Assembly: GCA_002499905.1 (NCBI GenBank)
Contig: DANP01000022.1
Coordinates: 1-64,000, forward strand
Reading direction: 5' to 3'
DNA: 64,000 bases
Origin: Methanolinea sp. UBA277
Lineage (GTDB): Archaea > Halobacteriota > Methanomicrobia > Methanomicrobiales > Methanospirillaceae
Each line of letters opens with the position of its first letter. Positions within the stretch are counted from its first letter, which is position 1. A program made the position numbers and the translations under genes. A model generated the notes under the pieces. It ran no database searches and had not been told where the DNA came from. It saw only the letters and a program-made list of their open reading frames with translations. Below, piece by piece: positions 51,043 to 58,564 of the stretch.

Positions 51043-51347
51043 AGGATGCGGGGTGTCACATCCAGGTCTGTGACATCATGGTCCGGAAGTATCTCCCCGC
51101 CATGCGGGCAGAGATGGTTCTCCGCCTTGTGCAGCGTGAAGGAATCAGCCAGAGCGATGCAGCAAAAAGGCTCGGCGTGAGCCGGGCGGCCATTTCGCAA
51201 TACCTGAGCGGAAAGAGAGGTGAATCCAGGGTCGAGCTGTCCATGGAACTCAATACGCTGATCGACCAGTGGGCACACTCTGTAGCCGGGTCGGATGCCG
51301 GAATCACGGTATGCGATATCTGCCGGTGCACCATGAAGAGAGCCTAG
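51039..51347 (+). CDS. XRE-like HTH regulator with Cys cluster (COG2522-type)
   Basis: A 102-residue regulator. The helix-turn-helix is VLRLVQREGISQSDAAKRLGVSRAAISQYLSGKRG (about residues 27-61). Cys residues flank it: CHIQVC at 6-11 and CDICRC at about 91-96, a pattern that suggests a metal or Fe-S site, as in related archaeal regulators. It overlaps the preceding winged-helix gene by 4 nt. A redox- or metal-sensing role is inferred. Confidence 0.82.
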   Translation: MKDAGCHIQVCDIMVRKYLPAMRAEMVLRLVQREGISQSDAAKRLGVSRAAISQYLSGKRGESRVELSMELNTLIDQWAHSVAGSDAGITVCDICRCTMKRA

Positions 51348-51357
51348 AGCCGCCTTT

Positions 51358-53028
51358 TCACCACCATACACTCTTTCTCCTCCATATCCACAGCAGGACC
51401 AGCAGTGCAACCACTGCTGCTGCGATCCCTATCTTCCGCAGGTCAGGCCCCGGCACCCCGCGATTCGCCCCCCCTGCCTCCCAGTCATCCTCAAAAACCC
51501 GTGAGAAATACTCACCGACATCAGGGTGATCGATGATCACCCCGGCTTCCCGGTTAAATGTCGGCGAATTGGTATTCCAGTTGATACTGCTGATCAGTAC
51601 CTGCTTCCGGTCGACAATGACTCCCTTGGTATGGATCTTCTCAAGGTTGTTTCCGGCAAGGTCCGCACAGCGTGCCTCGAACGGGATCTGTTCCCGGAGG
51701 GCAAGGGTGTTCAGGACGGCAACAAGCTCATCGTTGTCCTCCTCCCCTTCAGTATTGTAGTAATAGGAGTCGAGCAGGACCCGCACCCTGACACCTCTCC
51801 GAGCGGCCTGCAGCGCACAGTCGAGGAAGGGATTGAAGGATCCATCGCTCTGGTTGGTTATGTACGCCTGTTCAATATCGATACTCTCCTCAGCCTGACT
51901 GATCAGGTACTCCACCAGGTGGCTCGTGTCCGGGGCAACGACCGGGATCACCGTCGCATTGGTAAACCGGATAGGGGAAAACTCTGCCCGGTAGGCCGGT
52001 CGGAACTGTTCATCCCTGAACCCTCCCGTTCCCCCTGCAGGTACCACCCAGGCCCCTCCGGCATCATACGAGAATACCTCCCGGAAATAGCCGGCGACAC
52101 CGGGGTGCTCAAGGACGATTCCCCATCCCCTGTTTCCCGACCGCCCTGGTTCGGGAAAACCGTTCGCCTTGAAGTTTTCGCTGGTCACGAACACCATCGC
52201 GGCATCAATCACCATGAATTTGGCATGGTCGAACCGGTAGGGAGCATGCACCCGGTCATCCGAGGTCATGAGAGAGACCGGAATCCCGCCATCCCGGAGG
52301 ATACCGATGATCCCCTGTTCCTCATCGCTGATTCCCCCGACGGGGCCCCCCTCAAGGAGGACCGTCACCTCCACGCCCCGTGACCGCGCATTAAGGAGAT
52401 CCTGCGCCATGCCGGGAGAGGTAAATTCGTAGACGTTGACCAGGATGGTATCCCCGGCCGATTCCACGGCATCCTCATAGACCTCCAGAGAGCAGTCCGG
52501 TGCGGTAAAAGCCACCCCGTCAACCCCGGTGAAGACTGCAGGTGCGAACCGTGACTGGCCGATCATCAGCACGCGGGGATCCCAGGTATCTCCTTCAAGG
52601 AAATGCACCTGACCCTGCCGCGCCGCCACATCCCGCGGCCATACGATTTCCTGGACCAGGCGGTTGTGCTCATAGAGCATCAGCTGATCACCGCTGTTCG
52701 AGAGCTGGAAATTTCCATTCCTGACTACGTCGGGCACTGACGCGCTGTAGTCATACACTTCAAAATCAGGGTCTTTTCCATGCGTCAGCAGATACGCCGC
52801 GCCATCCCGGGCGATGACCAGCTGTCCCGATATGCAGGAGCCGGCCGGGAACCGGAATCCTCCCTCACCATCCGATATGACGACCCCTTCGAGGCTGCCT
52901 GTTCCCTCCAGGACCAGGTATTCATCAGGATCACCAGAAAGGTACGGGTCGGGACAGAATTCAATAATCTGGAGCGCAGCGACTGGTGAGATGAGCAGCA
53001 GGATCAGGAGAAAGGAGAGCCTGCGCAT
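51358..53028 (-). CDS. Secreted, membrane-anchored phospholipase D-like protein with two HKD motifs
   Basis: A 556-residue protein with a signal peptide (RRLSFLLILLLISPVAAL), a lamin-tail-like N-terminal part (IEFCPDPYLSGDPDEYLVLEG), and two PLD domains: HxKxxxxD at DHAKFMVID (about residue 268) and at IHTKGVIVD (about 472), with NREAGVIIDHPDVGEYF after the second. The C-terminus has one membrane helix (IGIAAAVVALLVLLWIW) and a basic tail. It should face the outside. PLD-fold enzymes cut phosphodiesters of lipids or DNA; substrate unknown. Confidence 0.87.
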   Translation of the reverse strand: MRRLSFLLILLLISPVAALQIIEFCPDPYLSGDPDEYLVLEGTGSLEGVVISDGEGGFRFPAGSCISGQLVIARDGAAYLLTHGKDPDFEVYDYSASVPDVVRNGNFQLSNSGDQLMLYEHNRLVQEIVWPRDVAARQGQVHFLEGDTWDPRVLMIGQSRFAPAVFTGVDGVAFTAPDCSLEVYEDAVESAGDTILVNVYEFTSPGMAQDLLNARSRGVEVTVLLEGGPVGGISDEEQGIIGILRDGGIPVSLMTSDDRVHAPYRFDHAKFMVIDAAMVFVTSENFKANGFPEPGRSGNRGWGIVLEHPGVAGYFREVFSYDAGGAWVVPAGGTGGFRDEQFRPAYRAEFSPIRFTNATVIPVVAPDTSHLVEYLISQAEESIDIEQAYITNQSDGSFNPFLDCALQAARRGVRVRVLLDSYYYNTEGEEDNDELVAVLNTLALREQIPFEARCADLAGNNLEKIHTKGVIVDRKQVLISSINWNTNSPTFNREAGVIIDHPDVGEYFSRVFEDDWEAGGANRGVPGPDLRKIGIAAAVVALLVLLWIWRRKSVWW

Positions 53029-53083
53029 AGCACACCGGTTCGGGGGCCCAGGTTATTAATTTCTCGAAATGAAATCTCCTTGC

Positions 53084-53668
53084 ATGGATGATCCGGTGGT
53101 GGTGAAGATTGGGGGGAGCCTTGCGAATCATACCTGGCCACTCCTCGAAGCACTTCGTTCTTCCCGGCGGCCGGCCCTGATCGTCCCGGGAGGGGGCAGG
53201 TTCGCCCGCCTCGTCAGAGAGAGTGGCGTGGAGGGTGATGCCGCACACTGGATGGCAGTTTGCGCTATGGAGCAGTTCGGCTGGCTCATCTCCGCGCAGG
53301 GGATTCCTCCCACCGCAGACCTGCATGTTCCGGGCACCCTTGAGGTGCTCCTGCCCTACCTCCCGCTCAGGGATGCCGATCCCCTTCCCCACACCTGGGA
53401 GGTAACTTCGGATACCATTGCAGCCTGGGTCGCCGCTTCGCTCGGTCTCGACCTCATCGTCCTCAAGTCCGTCGACGGAATTCGATCGGGTGGCGTCCTC
53501 ATCGATCGGGTCTCCCGGCCGGTTGGGACAGATGACGTGGATGCATCGTTCCTTCCCTTTGTTCTGTCGCACGGAGTCCGCGTGGTGATCCTCAACGGAA
53601 GGGTCCCGGGAAGGATGGAATCGTGGCTGCAGGGATTCCCGGTGACCGGCACGACCATCGGATTTTAA
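53084..53668 (+). CDS. mfnE: MfnE-like amino acid kinase family protein, methanofuran biosynthesis
   Basis: A 194-residue member of the aspartokinase/uridylate kinase fold. It begins DDPVVVKIGGSLANHT (phosphate loop), then PALIVPGGGRFARLVRE, WEVTSDTIAAWVAASLG and LIVLKSVDGI. Small methanogen members of this type phosphorylate 5-(aminomethyl)-3-furanmethanol phosphate on the way to methanofuran. I set the start at the ATG at 53084, where a TATA-like TTATTAATT about 30 nt upstream predicts a leaderless mRNA; ATG 53069 is an alternative. Family certain, exact step likely. Confidence 0.8.
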   Translation: MDDPVVVKIGGSLANHTWPLLEALRSSRRPALIVPGGGRFARLVRESGVEGDAAHWMAVCAMEQFGWLISAQGIPPTADLHVPGTLEVLLPYLPLRDADPLPHTWEVTSDTIAAWVAASLGLDLIVLKSVDGIRSGGVLIDRVSRPVGTDDVDASFLPFVLSHGVRVVILNGRVPGRMESWLQGFPVTGTTIGF

Positions 53669-53717
53669 ATCCCTCAGGAGAGATAATGTAAGGACCGACA
53701 GACCAGGAGTCGAATCA

Positions 53718-53879
53718 ATGACGATCCGCAAGTGTACATCATGCAATGCCCCCCTTGCTCTTGAAGGGGCGACAGAATTCGGGTGCCCGAAGTGCGGGTG
53801 CGAGATCATGCGATGCGTACGGTGCAGAGAACAGAGTATCCCCTATGTCTGCCCAAAATGCGGTTTCAGGGGGCCCTGA
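53718..53879 (+). CDS. Small zinc-ribbon protein (HVO_2753-like)
   Basis: A 53-residue protein missed by length filters, with four CxxC motifs: CTSC, CPKC, CVRC and CPKC (KCTSCNAPLA, FGCPKCGCEI, RCVRCREQSI, YVCPKCGFRGP). This is the archaeal zinc-finger family usually encoded just before elongation factor 1-beta, and it lies 4 nt upstream of that gene here. It has been linked to translation or swarming in haloarchaea; molecular role unknown. Confidence 0.9.
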   Translation: MTIRKCTSCNAPLALEGATEFGCPKCGCEIMRCVRCREQSIPYVCPKCGFRGP

Positions 53880-53883
53880 ACCA

Positions 53884-54141
53884 ATGGGGAACGTGGTGCT
53901 CATCATCCGGGTCATGCCCGAGTCTCCGGAAGTTGACCTCGAACGGCTGAAATCACAGATGAAGGCTGCCATCAAGGGCTTGCACGACATCAGGGAAGAG
54001 CCGATCGGGTTCGGGCTCAAAGCGCTGAAAATTGCGGTGGTCGTCAGTGACGCTGCAGGCGAGAGCGATTCTGTTGAGGCCGAGATCAACGCCCTTGAGG
54101 GTGTCGAGCGTGCGGAAATCGTCGAACTGACCCTTACCTGA
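53884..54141 (+). CDS. ef1b: Translation elongation factor 1-beta
   Basis: An 85-residue aEF1-beta, the nucleotide-exchange factor for EF1-alpha. It reads VVLIIRVMPESPEVDLERLKSQM... and ends with ALEGVERAEIVELTLT, with DIREEPIGFGLKALKIAVVV the conserved core. The ATG at 53884 is the conserved start; a much longer frame reaches back into the zinc-ribbon gene and is not used. Cotranscribed with that gene. Confidence 0.95.
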   Translation: MGNVVLIIRVMPESPEVDLERLKSQMKAAIKGLHDIREEPIGFGLKALKIAVVVSDAAGESDSVEAEINALEGVERAEIVELTLT

Positions 54142-54153
54142 TCACACCGGATA

Positions 54154-55110
54154 CTATATCGTTTCTTTCTGGAGGATGGCCATCAGTTCGGCCGTAATTC
54201 CCCGGATCTTTTCTACCGAGGCCCTGAACTGGACCACTTCCTTCTCGTCAATCCTGATCGGGACGGGAAATACTCCGTTCCGGTTGATACGGGCCGGGAC
54301 GCCGATACAAACGTTCCCGATATCATGAACCTCGCTCATGATGTATGCAGACACCGTGAGGATGCGGTTCTCGTTCCCAAGCACGGTCTGGACCAGCGTG
54401 GCGATGGCTTCGCCCGGTCCGAATACGGTCGCACCCTTGTTCCTGATGATGCTCTCTCCGCTGTTCTTCACGGTCTCGACCATCTCTCCGACCGGAAGCC
54501 GGGAGAACGCCGGAAGGTTGCTGATCTGAATTCCCCCGATGGTTGTCGCCGACAAAAGGGGTACCATGCTGTCGCCATGCTCACCGATAATCCTGGTATG
54601 GACTTCACTGACATGAACCTTGAACAGCGAGGCAATGAGCGATTTCAACCGCATTGAATCTAGGTGGGTGCCGAGGCCGAACACACGGCTCGGATCAAGT
54701 CCCGAGTAGTGCAGGGCAACAGAGGTCATAACATCGACGGGATTGGTGACCATCAGGATGATGGCGTCAGGAGCGTATGTTCCAACATCGCGCGAGGTAG
54801 AAGCTACGATACGGGCGTTTCCAAGCGCCAGATCAAGGCGGTCCTGACCCGGACGGCGGCCGATCCCCGCAGCGCAGACCACGATATCCGAATCCTGCAT
54901 GTCCTTTGTGTCGGTTGTCCAGCGGATATCCATGGAGTTCCCGCAGGCTGCAAACGAATCCTTCATGTCCTGGGCGATCCCGCTGAGGAGACCCTCGCGC
55001 CCCTCACGCCCGACCAGGAGTATTTCGTGAACATGGGGAATTTCAGAAATGGTATGGGCGGCAAATGTGCCGACATTGCCGGTCGCCCCGATAATCGTGA
55101 CCTTCGCCAT
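54154..55110 (-). CDS. mdh: Malate dehydrogenase (lactate/malate dehydrogenase family)
   Basis: A 318-residue NAD(P)-linked dehydrogenase of the LDH/MDH superfamily. The nucleotide loop is VTIIGATGNVGTFAAHTI, the substrate loop DIVVCAAGIGRRPGQDRLDLALGN with Arg pairs, and the catalytic His is in IIGEHGDSMVPLLSA (about residue 175). It is likely the oxaloacetate/malate step of the incomplete TCA route. Reads away from the SRP RNA gene upstream on the same strand. Confidence 0.92.
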   Translation of the reverse strand: MAKVTIIGATGNVGTFAAHTISEIPHVHEILLVGREGREGLLSGIAQDMKDSFAACGNSMDIRWTTDTKDMQDSDIVVCAAGIGRRPGQDRLDLALGNARIVASTSRDVGTYAPDAIILMVTNPVDVMTSVALHYSGLDPSRVFGLGTHLDSMRLKSLIASLFKVHVSEVHTRIIGEHGDSMVPLLSATTIGGIQISNLPAFSRLPVGEMVETVKNSGESIIRNKGATVFGPGEAIATLVQTVLGNENRILTVSAYIMSEVHDIGNVCIGVPARINRNGVFPVPIRIDEKEVVQFRASVEKIRGITAELMAILQKETI

Positions 55111-55123
55111 ACAAAATCACATC

Positions 55124-55435
55124 GTGGGGACACGTTCTCGGTTGACCGAACGTTTCTGCGTTCGCAAAAGACCCCCCTCTCCGCCCCGCGACCCCATGGG
55201 CGCCGGATGTCTACGGTAAGTCTGCTCCCTTCCGGGCCTGAACCATTCCCCGCAGCAGCAGGTCGCCGCCCCCTCCGGGGCTTTGATCCCTGTCCACCGA
55301 CCTCATGGGACGAGGTTTCAACGAAAGAAGTCTTCAGTCTCCCGCAGCCCGCCTCGGCCTTCCTCGAACTTCGCCCCCTGCATACCGGCGGTTTCAGGTA
55401 ACAGGTGACGCCGAACCACCCGGGCTAGTCCCCAT
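55124..55435 (-). ncRNA. Signal recognition particle RNA (7S RNA)
   Basis: The helix 8 core TCAGGCCCGGAAGGGAGCAGA, the SRP54-binding site, reads on the minus strand at about 55234-55214. The 5' domain, tagcccgggtGGTTCGGCGTCACCTGTTACC and CCGCCGGTATGCAGG, matches the archaeal Alu-domain pattern. Ends pair as helix 1: TGGGGAC at 55434-55428 with GTCCCCA at 55131-55125. Length about 312 nt, normal for archaea. A TATA box GCATTTATC (55464-55456) lies inside the last codons of the upstream gene. Confidence 0.95.
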
Positions 55436-55449
55436 ATACTATCTCAAGC

Positions 55450-56478
55450 TCAGGGGATAAATGCCTCGCCGGCAACGTGCTCCCTCCACTCCCGGAGGGC
55501 CCTGTCGGTTGCTTCCGGCATGCGCTTCTCAAAAATATCAAGCGCTGCGAGCACCGGGACTGCGGGGAGAATAGTATGGAGCTCCCTGAAATCGCCCTGG
55601 TAGACCCTGATCTCCTGTTCCCCTTCGGTCTCCGCGATGAGCAGCGGCTTCCGGATCACCGGCGTTTCTTCCATCTTCCGGTAATCACCCAGGATTTTCA
55701 CGTCCTCAATACGGAAAAACTCCTTATTGACCAGCGTGTTATAGGCCGCCCAGAAGGCCGCTGCATACCAGGCATCATTCATCACCACGTGGGGAACCCC
55801 CATCCGTGCCCCGATCAGCCCCAGTTTTCCGACCCCGCAGAAGGCATCAACAAACCATACCGGATTCCCGATGGAAACCTGGTATTCGACGGCATCGATT
55901 TTCGGGTTGCTCCAACGGGGGAATTCGATGTGTATCTTTGACTGCTGCTGGTAGAGCACCACCGGCCCTGCACTCGAGGAAAAGATATTGGCGCGAATGT
56001 CGCACCCGGCAAGAAGCTCATAGGACTGCGGAGGCATGGCAAGATCGGGATCGATCACCCCGGGGGTGAAATTTCCAAACTTAACCACCGCCCTGACTTC
56101 AGGGACTTCCTGAATCATCCTGTCTGCAACCTTCTTTTCAACCGCGCGTGAGAGGAGAACGAGGGAATTTTCAGGAAGGTAGGGAGGGGATTTCATGTGG
56201 AACCCCGGATGCACGAGGGGGGTTCCCACCTCCCGGAGCGGCTCATCCCCGGAAAAAACTCCCTCGCTCTCAAGGATTGCATACAGGTGTGCATACACCT
56301 CATCGATGAACCGCTTCCCGCAGCGGCAGGGTTCACCGTATGATCCGGGAGGAGGCGGAATGTTCTTGTCAAGAACAGGAGACGAACAGTCAGGGCACGG
56401 CAAAAATTCAGAGGGCATGCGCTCGATCAGTTCATGGGCTTCTTTCACACAGTCCTCACCGCAGACAGGGCACTTCAT
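55450..56478 (-). CDS. SAM-dependent methyltransferase-like protein with N-terminal zinc ribbons
   Basis: A 342-residue protein. The N-terminus has Cys pairs of zinc ribbons (KCPVCGEDC, PCPDC, CRCGK). From about residue 215 a class I methyltransferase fold is visible: WFVDAFCGVGKLGLIGARMGVPHVVMNDAWYAAAFWAAYNTL, with motif I DxFxGxG and the acidic/Asn strand. This resembles tRNA or other RNA methylases such as Trm5/Trm1, but I cannot name the target. The stretch FGNFTPGVIDPDLAMPPQSYELLAGCD is conserved-looking and unidentified. Its tail carries the SRP RNA promoter. Confidence 0.72.
   Translation of the reverse strand: MKCPVCGEDCVKEAHELIERMPSEFLPCPDCSSPVLDKNIPPPPGSYGEPCRCGKRFIDEVYAHLYAILESEGVFSGDEPLREVGTPLVHPGFHMKSPPYLPENSLVLLSRAVEKKVADRMIQEVPEVRAVVKFGNFTPGVIDPDLAMPPQSYELLAGCDIRANIFSSSAGPVVLYQQQSKIHIEFPRWSNPKIDAVEYQVSIGNPVWFVDAFCGVGKLGLIGARMGVPHVVMNDAWYAAAFWAAYNTLVNKEFFRIEDVKILGDYRKMEETPVIRKPLLIAETEGEQEIRVYQGDFRELHTILPAVPVLAALDIFEKRMPEATDRALREWREHVAGEAFIP
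55456..55464 (-). promoter_or_regulatory. TATA box of the SRP RNA gene, inside a coding end
   Basis: GCATTTATC on the minus strand is about 25 nt upstream of the SRP RNA 5' end. The same bases encode the final Ala-Phe-Ile of the upstream methyltransferase-like gene. Confidence 0.5.
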
Positions 56479-56571
56479 ATACTATCCCCGTTGTGCCTGG
56501 GGCATACATAGTTTTTGAAGGATAATTATTAACGGTATGTTGGAAGATCCGGGAAAACAGCAATGAGCCAA

Positions 56572-56646
56572 TGGGCCCGATGCGATTCGAACGCATGACC
56601 GCCCGGTTATGAGCCGGGCGCTCTAACCGGACTAAGCTACGGGCCC
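56572..56646 (-). tRNA. tRNA with CAT anticodon (elongator Met or Ile2)
   Basis: Minus strand: acceptor GGGCCCG/CGGGCCC, anticodon stem CCCGG/CCGGG with loop CTCATAA (anticodon CAT), T-arm ATGCG-TTCGAAT-CGCAT. It does not look like an initiator. Its acceptor and anticodon stems equal those of tRNA-Ile(GAT) at 44576, so it may be tRNA-Ile2 with agmatidine at C34 rather than elongator Met. Confidence 0.9.
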
Positions 56647-56656
56647 GCCGGTGAAG

Positions 56657-56729
56657 CGCCGCCAACAGGACTCGAACCTGTGACATGCTGGTTAACAGCC
56701 AGCCACTCTACCAACTGAGTTATGGCGGC
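56657..56729 (-). tRNA. tRNA-Asn (anticodon GTT)
   Basis: Minus strand: acceptor GCCGCCA/TGGCGGC, anticodon stem GCTGG/CCAGC with loop CTGTTAA (anticodon GTT), T-arm ACAGG-TTCGAGT-CCTGT, discriminator G. It is 10 nt upstream of the CAT tRNA, so the two are cotranscribed. Confidence 0.95.
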
Positions 56730-56823
56730 ACAAAGGATGTGCCTTAATACTTACATTCTGAATATTTTTAAAAGTAGCGTTGTTTTCCGGGAAAATCTTC
56801 CGGCCGTAAAAGTTCCCCTGCCC

Positions 56824-57108
56824 TCAGGCCTGCTTCATGGACTCCAGGAGCTGTTCCATCGCTTCCAGCTCGGTATTGAGATTCGCGAGGAGATCCTGTG
56901 CCTGCGCTGTGGCCACAGCACCGGAGGCGGATGCCCTGATGTAGCCCATCTGTTCAAGGACACGGAGCGAGTACCTGATCCGATGAAACGGCAGGTCAAG
57001 GAGCTCAGAGAGCTTCATGATACCAATCGGCTGGTGAGCGACCACCGTCCGGAGCACCTCGATATGCCGCTGCATCAGTTCGATCTCGCTCCTGACTTTT
57101 TCGATCAT
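56824..57108 (-). CDS. Winged-helix regulator-like protein
   Basis: A 94-residue protein with an N-terminal helix (EKVRSEIELMQRHIEVL), a winged-helix core (TVVAHQPIGIMKLSELLDLPFHRIRYSLRVLEQMGYI, recognition helix at FHRIRYSLRVL) and a C-terminal coiled coil (DLLANLNTELEAMEQLLESM). Likely a dimeric DNA-binding protein of archaeal type; target unknown. It lies downstream of the small membrane protein gene on the same strand. Confidence 0.78.
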   Translation of the reverse strand: MIEKVRSEIELMQRHIEVLRTVVAHQPIGIMKLSELLDLPFHRIRYSLRVLEQMGYIRASASGAVATAQAQDLLANLNTELEAMEQLLESMKQA

Positions 57109-57148
57109 CTGTCTGTCCTCCCTGACCCGGACAATCAGGAAACCGGGA

Positions 57149-57376
57149 TCAGGTCTGCTCCTTCAGCCATGTTTTCGTCTCCCGGTACCTTCTCCAGAAA
57201 TACATGCTCAGGGCAACTGCTGCGAGAATAGAGATCACAAACAACGGAATCCGGTAGTCCGAAGGAGCCCCGAAAAACGCGATCACCCCGATGGCAACGA
57301 GGATGATAATAATGTTCAAGAGCACCGCGAGGCGGTAGAATTTCCATTTGAACCGTTCTTTCGATGCCGGGTCCAT
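57149..57376 (-). CDS. Small two-helix membrane protein
   Basis: A 75-residue protein with two hydrophobic helices (RLAVLLNIIIILVAIGVIAFF and IPLFVISILAAVALSMYFW) and charged ends. No family recognised. Its start is divergent from pepP, 60 nt away; it may form an operon with the winged-helix gene 40 nt downstream. The start could be at 57376 (MDPASKERF). Confidence 0.65.
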   Translation of the reverse strand: MDPASKERFKWKFYRLAVLLNIIIILVAIGVIAFFGAPSDYRIPLFVISILAAVALSMYFWRRYRETKTWLKEQT

Positions 57377-57436
57377 TATTCATAGATAACTTTCACCATA
57401 AAACTACTTGTGGTCGGGCCTCCAAAACGGAATGGT

Positions 57437-58564
57437 ATGGACGCGCTCGACAGATCCATGCAAGAAAGCGGCGCGGATGCATATGTCCTGATCGGATCTT
57501 CGGAGAATGCTGATATGCGATACCTCACCCGTTACATCACCACAGATCCGGTAGTTTATATCCGGAAACGGGGAGAACAGGGAGTCATCATCGTCTCACA
57601 GATGGAATACGATCGTGCCGTCAGGGAAGCCGCGGTTCCGGCCATGACCCGGGCAGAGGCCGGACTCCTGCGCATCCTCGAAGAGGAAAAGGACCGTTGG
57701 CGTGCTCTGGGACGGATGATTGCTGAATATGTGAACGGGCCTGTTCTCGTCCCCCCGACCTTCCCGTACGCTCTCGGCACAGCGATCTCGGGTTATTCCA
57801 GTGTTCATCTCGACACCGGGACGGTTGAAGCGATCCGTGCCGTCAAGACCCGGGAAGAGATCACCCATATCAGGCGGATCCAGAAAGCAACGGAGACCGC
57901 AATGGCGCACGCGGTAGACCTCATCAGGAGTTCAAAACCCAAAGGGGGCCTGCTATTCCTGGGAAAGAGCCCGCTTAGCTCCGAGCGGGTCCGCTCGGCC
58001 ATGCACGAGCTCCTCAGGAGCAGGGGCTGCATTGCCCGTGAGACCATCGTGTCCTGCGGGGAAGATACCGCGACCCCCCATAACCGGGGGAGCGGCCCGC
58101 TCCGGGAATGCGAGCCGATCGTGATCGACATCTTTCCCCAGGACGAGGAGAACGGGTACTATTCCGACATGACCCGGACAGTATCCAGGGGAGAGCCGGC
58201 AATTGAGATCAGGGAAATGTATACCGCCGTCCGGGATGCACAGGATCTTGCTGCGGCATCCATTAAGTCCGGTGTTGCCGGGAGTGCGGTATACCAGGCG
58301 GTTGTCGACCTGTTCAAGGACCAGGGCTACACTACCGGACTGAAGGGATTCACCCATAATCTCGGTCACGGTGTCGGGCTGGAAGTGCACGAACTCCCCA
58401 CCCTCGGACCCGGGGGAGACGCGCTGAAGGCAGGGAACGTGGTCACCAACGAACCGGGACTGTACTATCCCGGCACAGGAGGAGTGAGAATTGAGAATGT
58501 CGGGGTAGTCACCCGGAACGGGTTCCGGTGCCTCACCCGGTTTCCGCGGGAGCTGGTGGTATGA
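57437..58564 (+). CDS. pepQ: Xaa-Pro peptidase (M24 family)
   Basis: A 375-residue creatinase/prolidase-like metallopeptidase. The metal ligands are visible: Asp in IVIDIFPQDEENGYYSDMTRT (about residues 223-243), His in THNLGHGVGLEVHELP, Glu in NEPGLYYPG and a final Glu in GVRIENVGVV. The N-terminal creatinase domain begins DALDRSMQESGADAYVLIGS. I prefer the ATG at 57437 to the GTG at 57410. It overlaps map by 4 nt, pairing two M24 enzymes. Confidence 0.9.
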   Translation: MDALDRSMQESGADAYVLIGSSENADMRYLTRYITTDPVVYIRKRGEQGVIIVSQMEYDRAVREAAVPAMTRAEAGLLRILEEEKDRWRALGRMIAEYVNGPVLVPPTFPYALGTAISGYSSVHLDTGTVEAIRAVKTREEITHIRRIQKATETAMAHAVDLIRSSKPKGGLLFLGKSPLSSERVRSAMHELLRSRGCIARETIVSCGEDTATPHNRGSGPLRECEPIVIDIFPQDEENGYYSDMTRTVSRGEPAIEIREMYTAVRDAQDLAAASIKSGVAGSAVYQAVVDLFKDQGYTTGLKGFTHNLGHGVGLEVHELPTLGPGGDALKAGNVVTNEPGLYYPGTGGVRIENVGVVTRNGFRCLTRFPRELVV

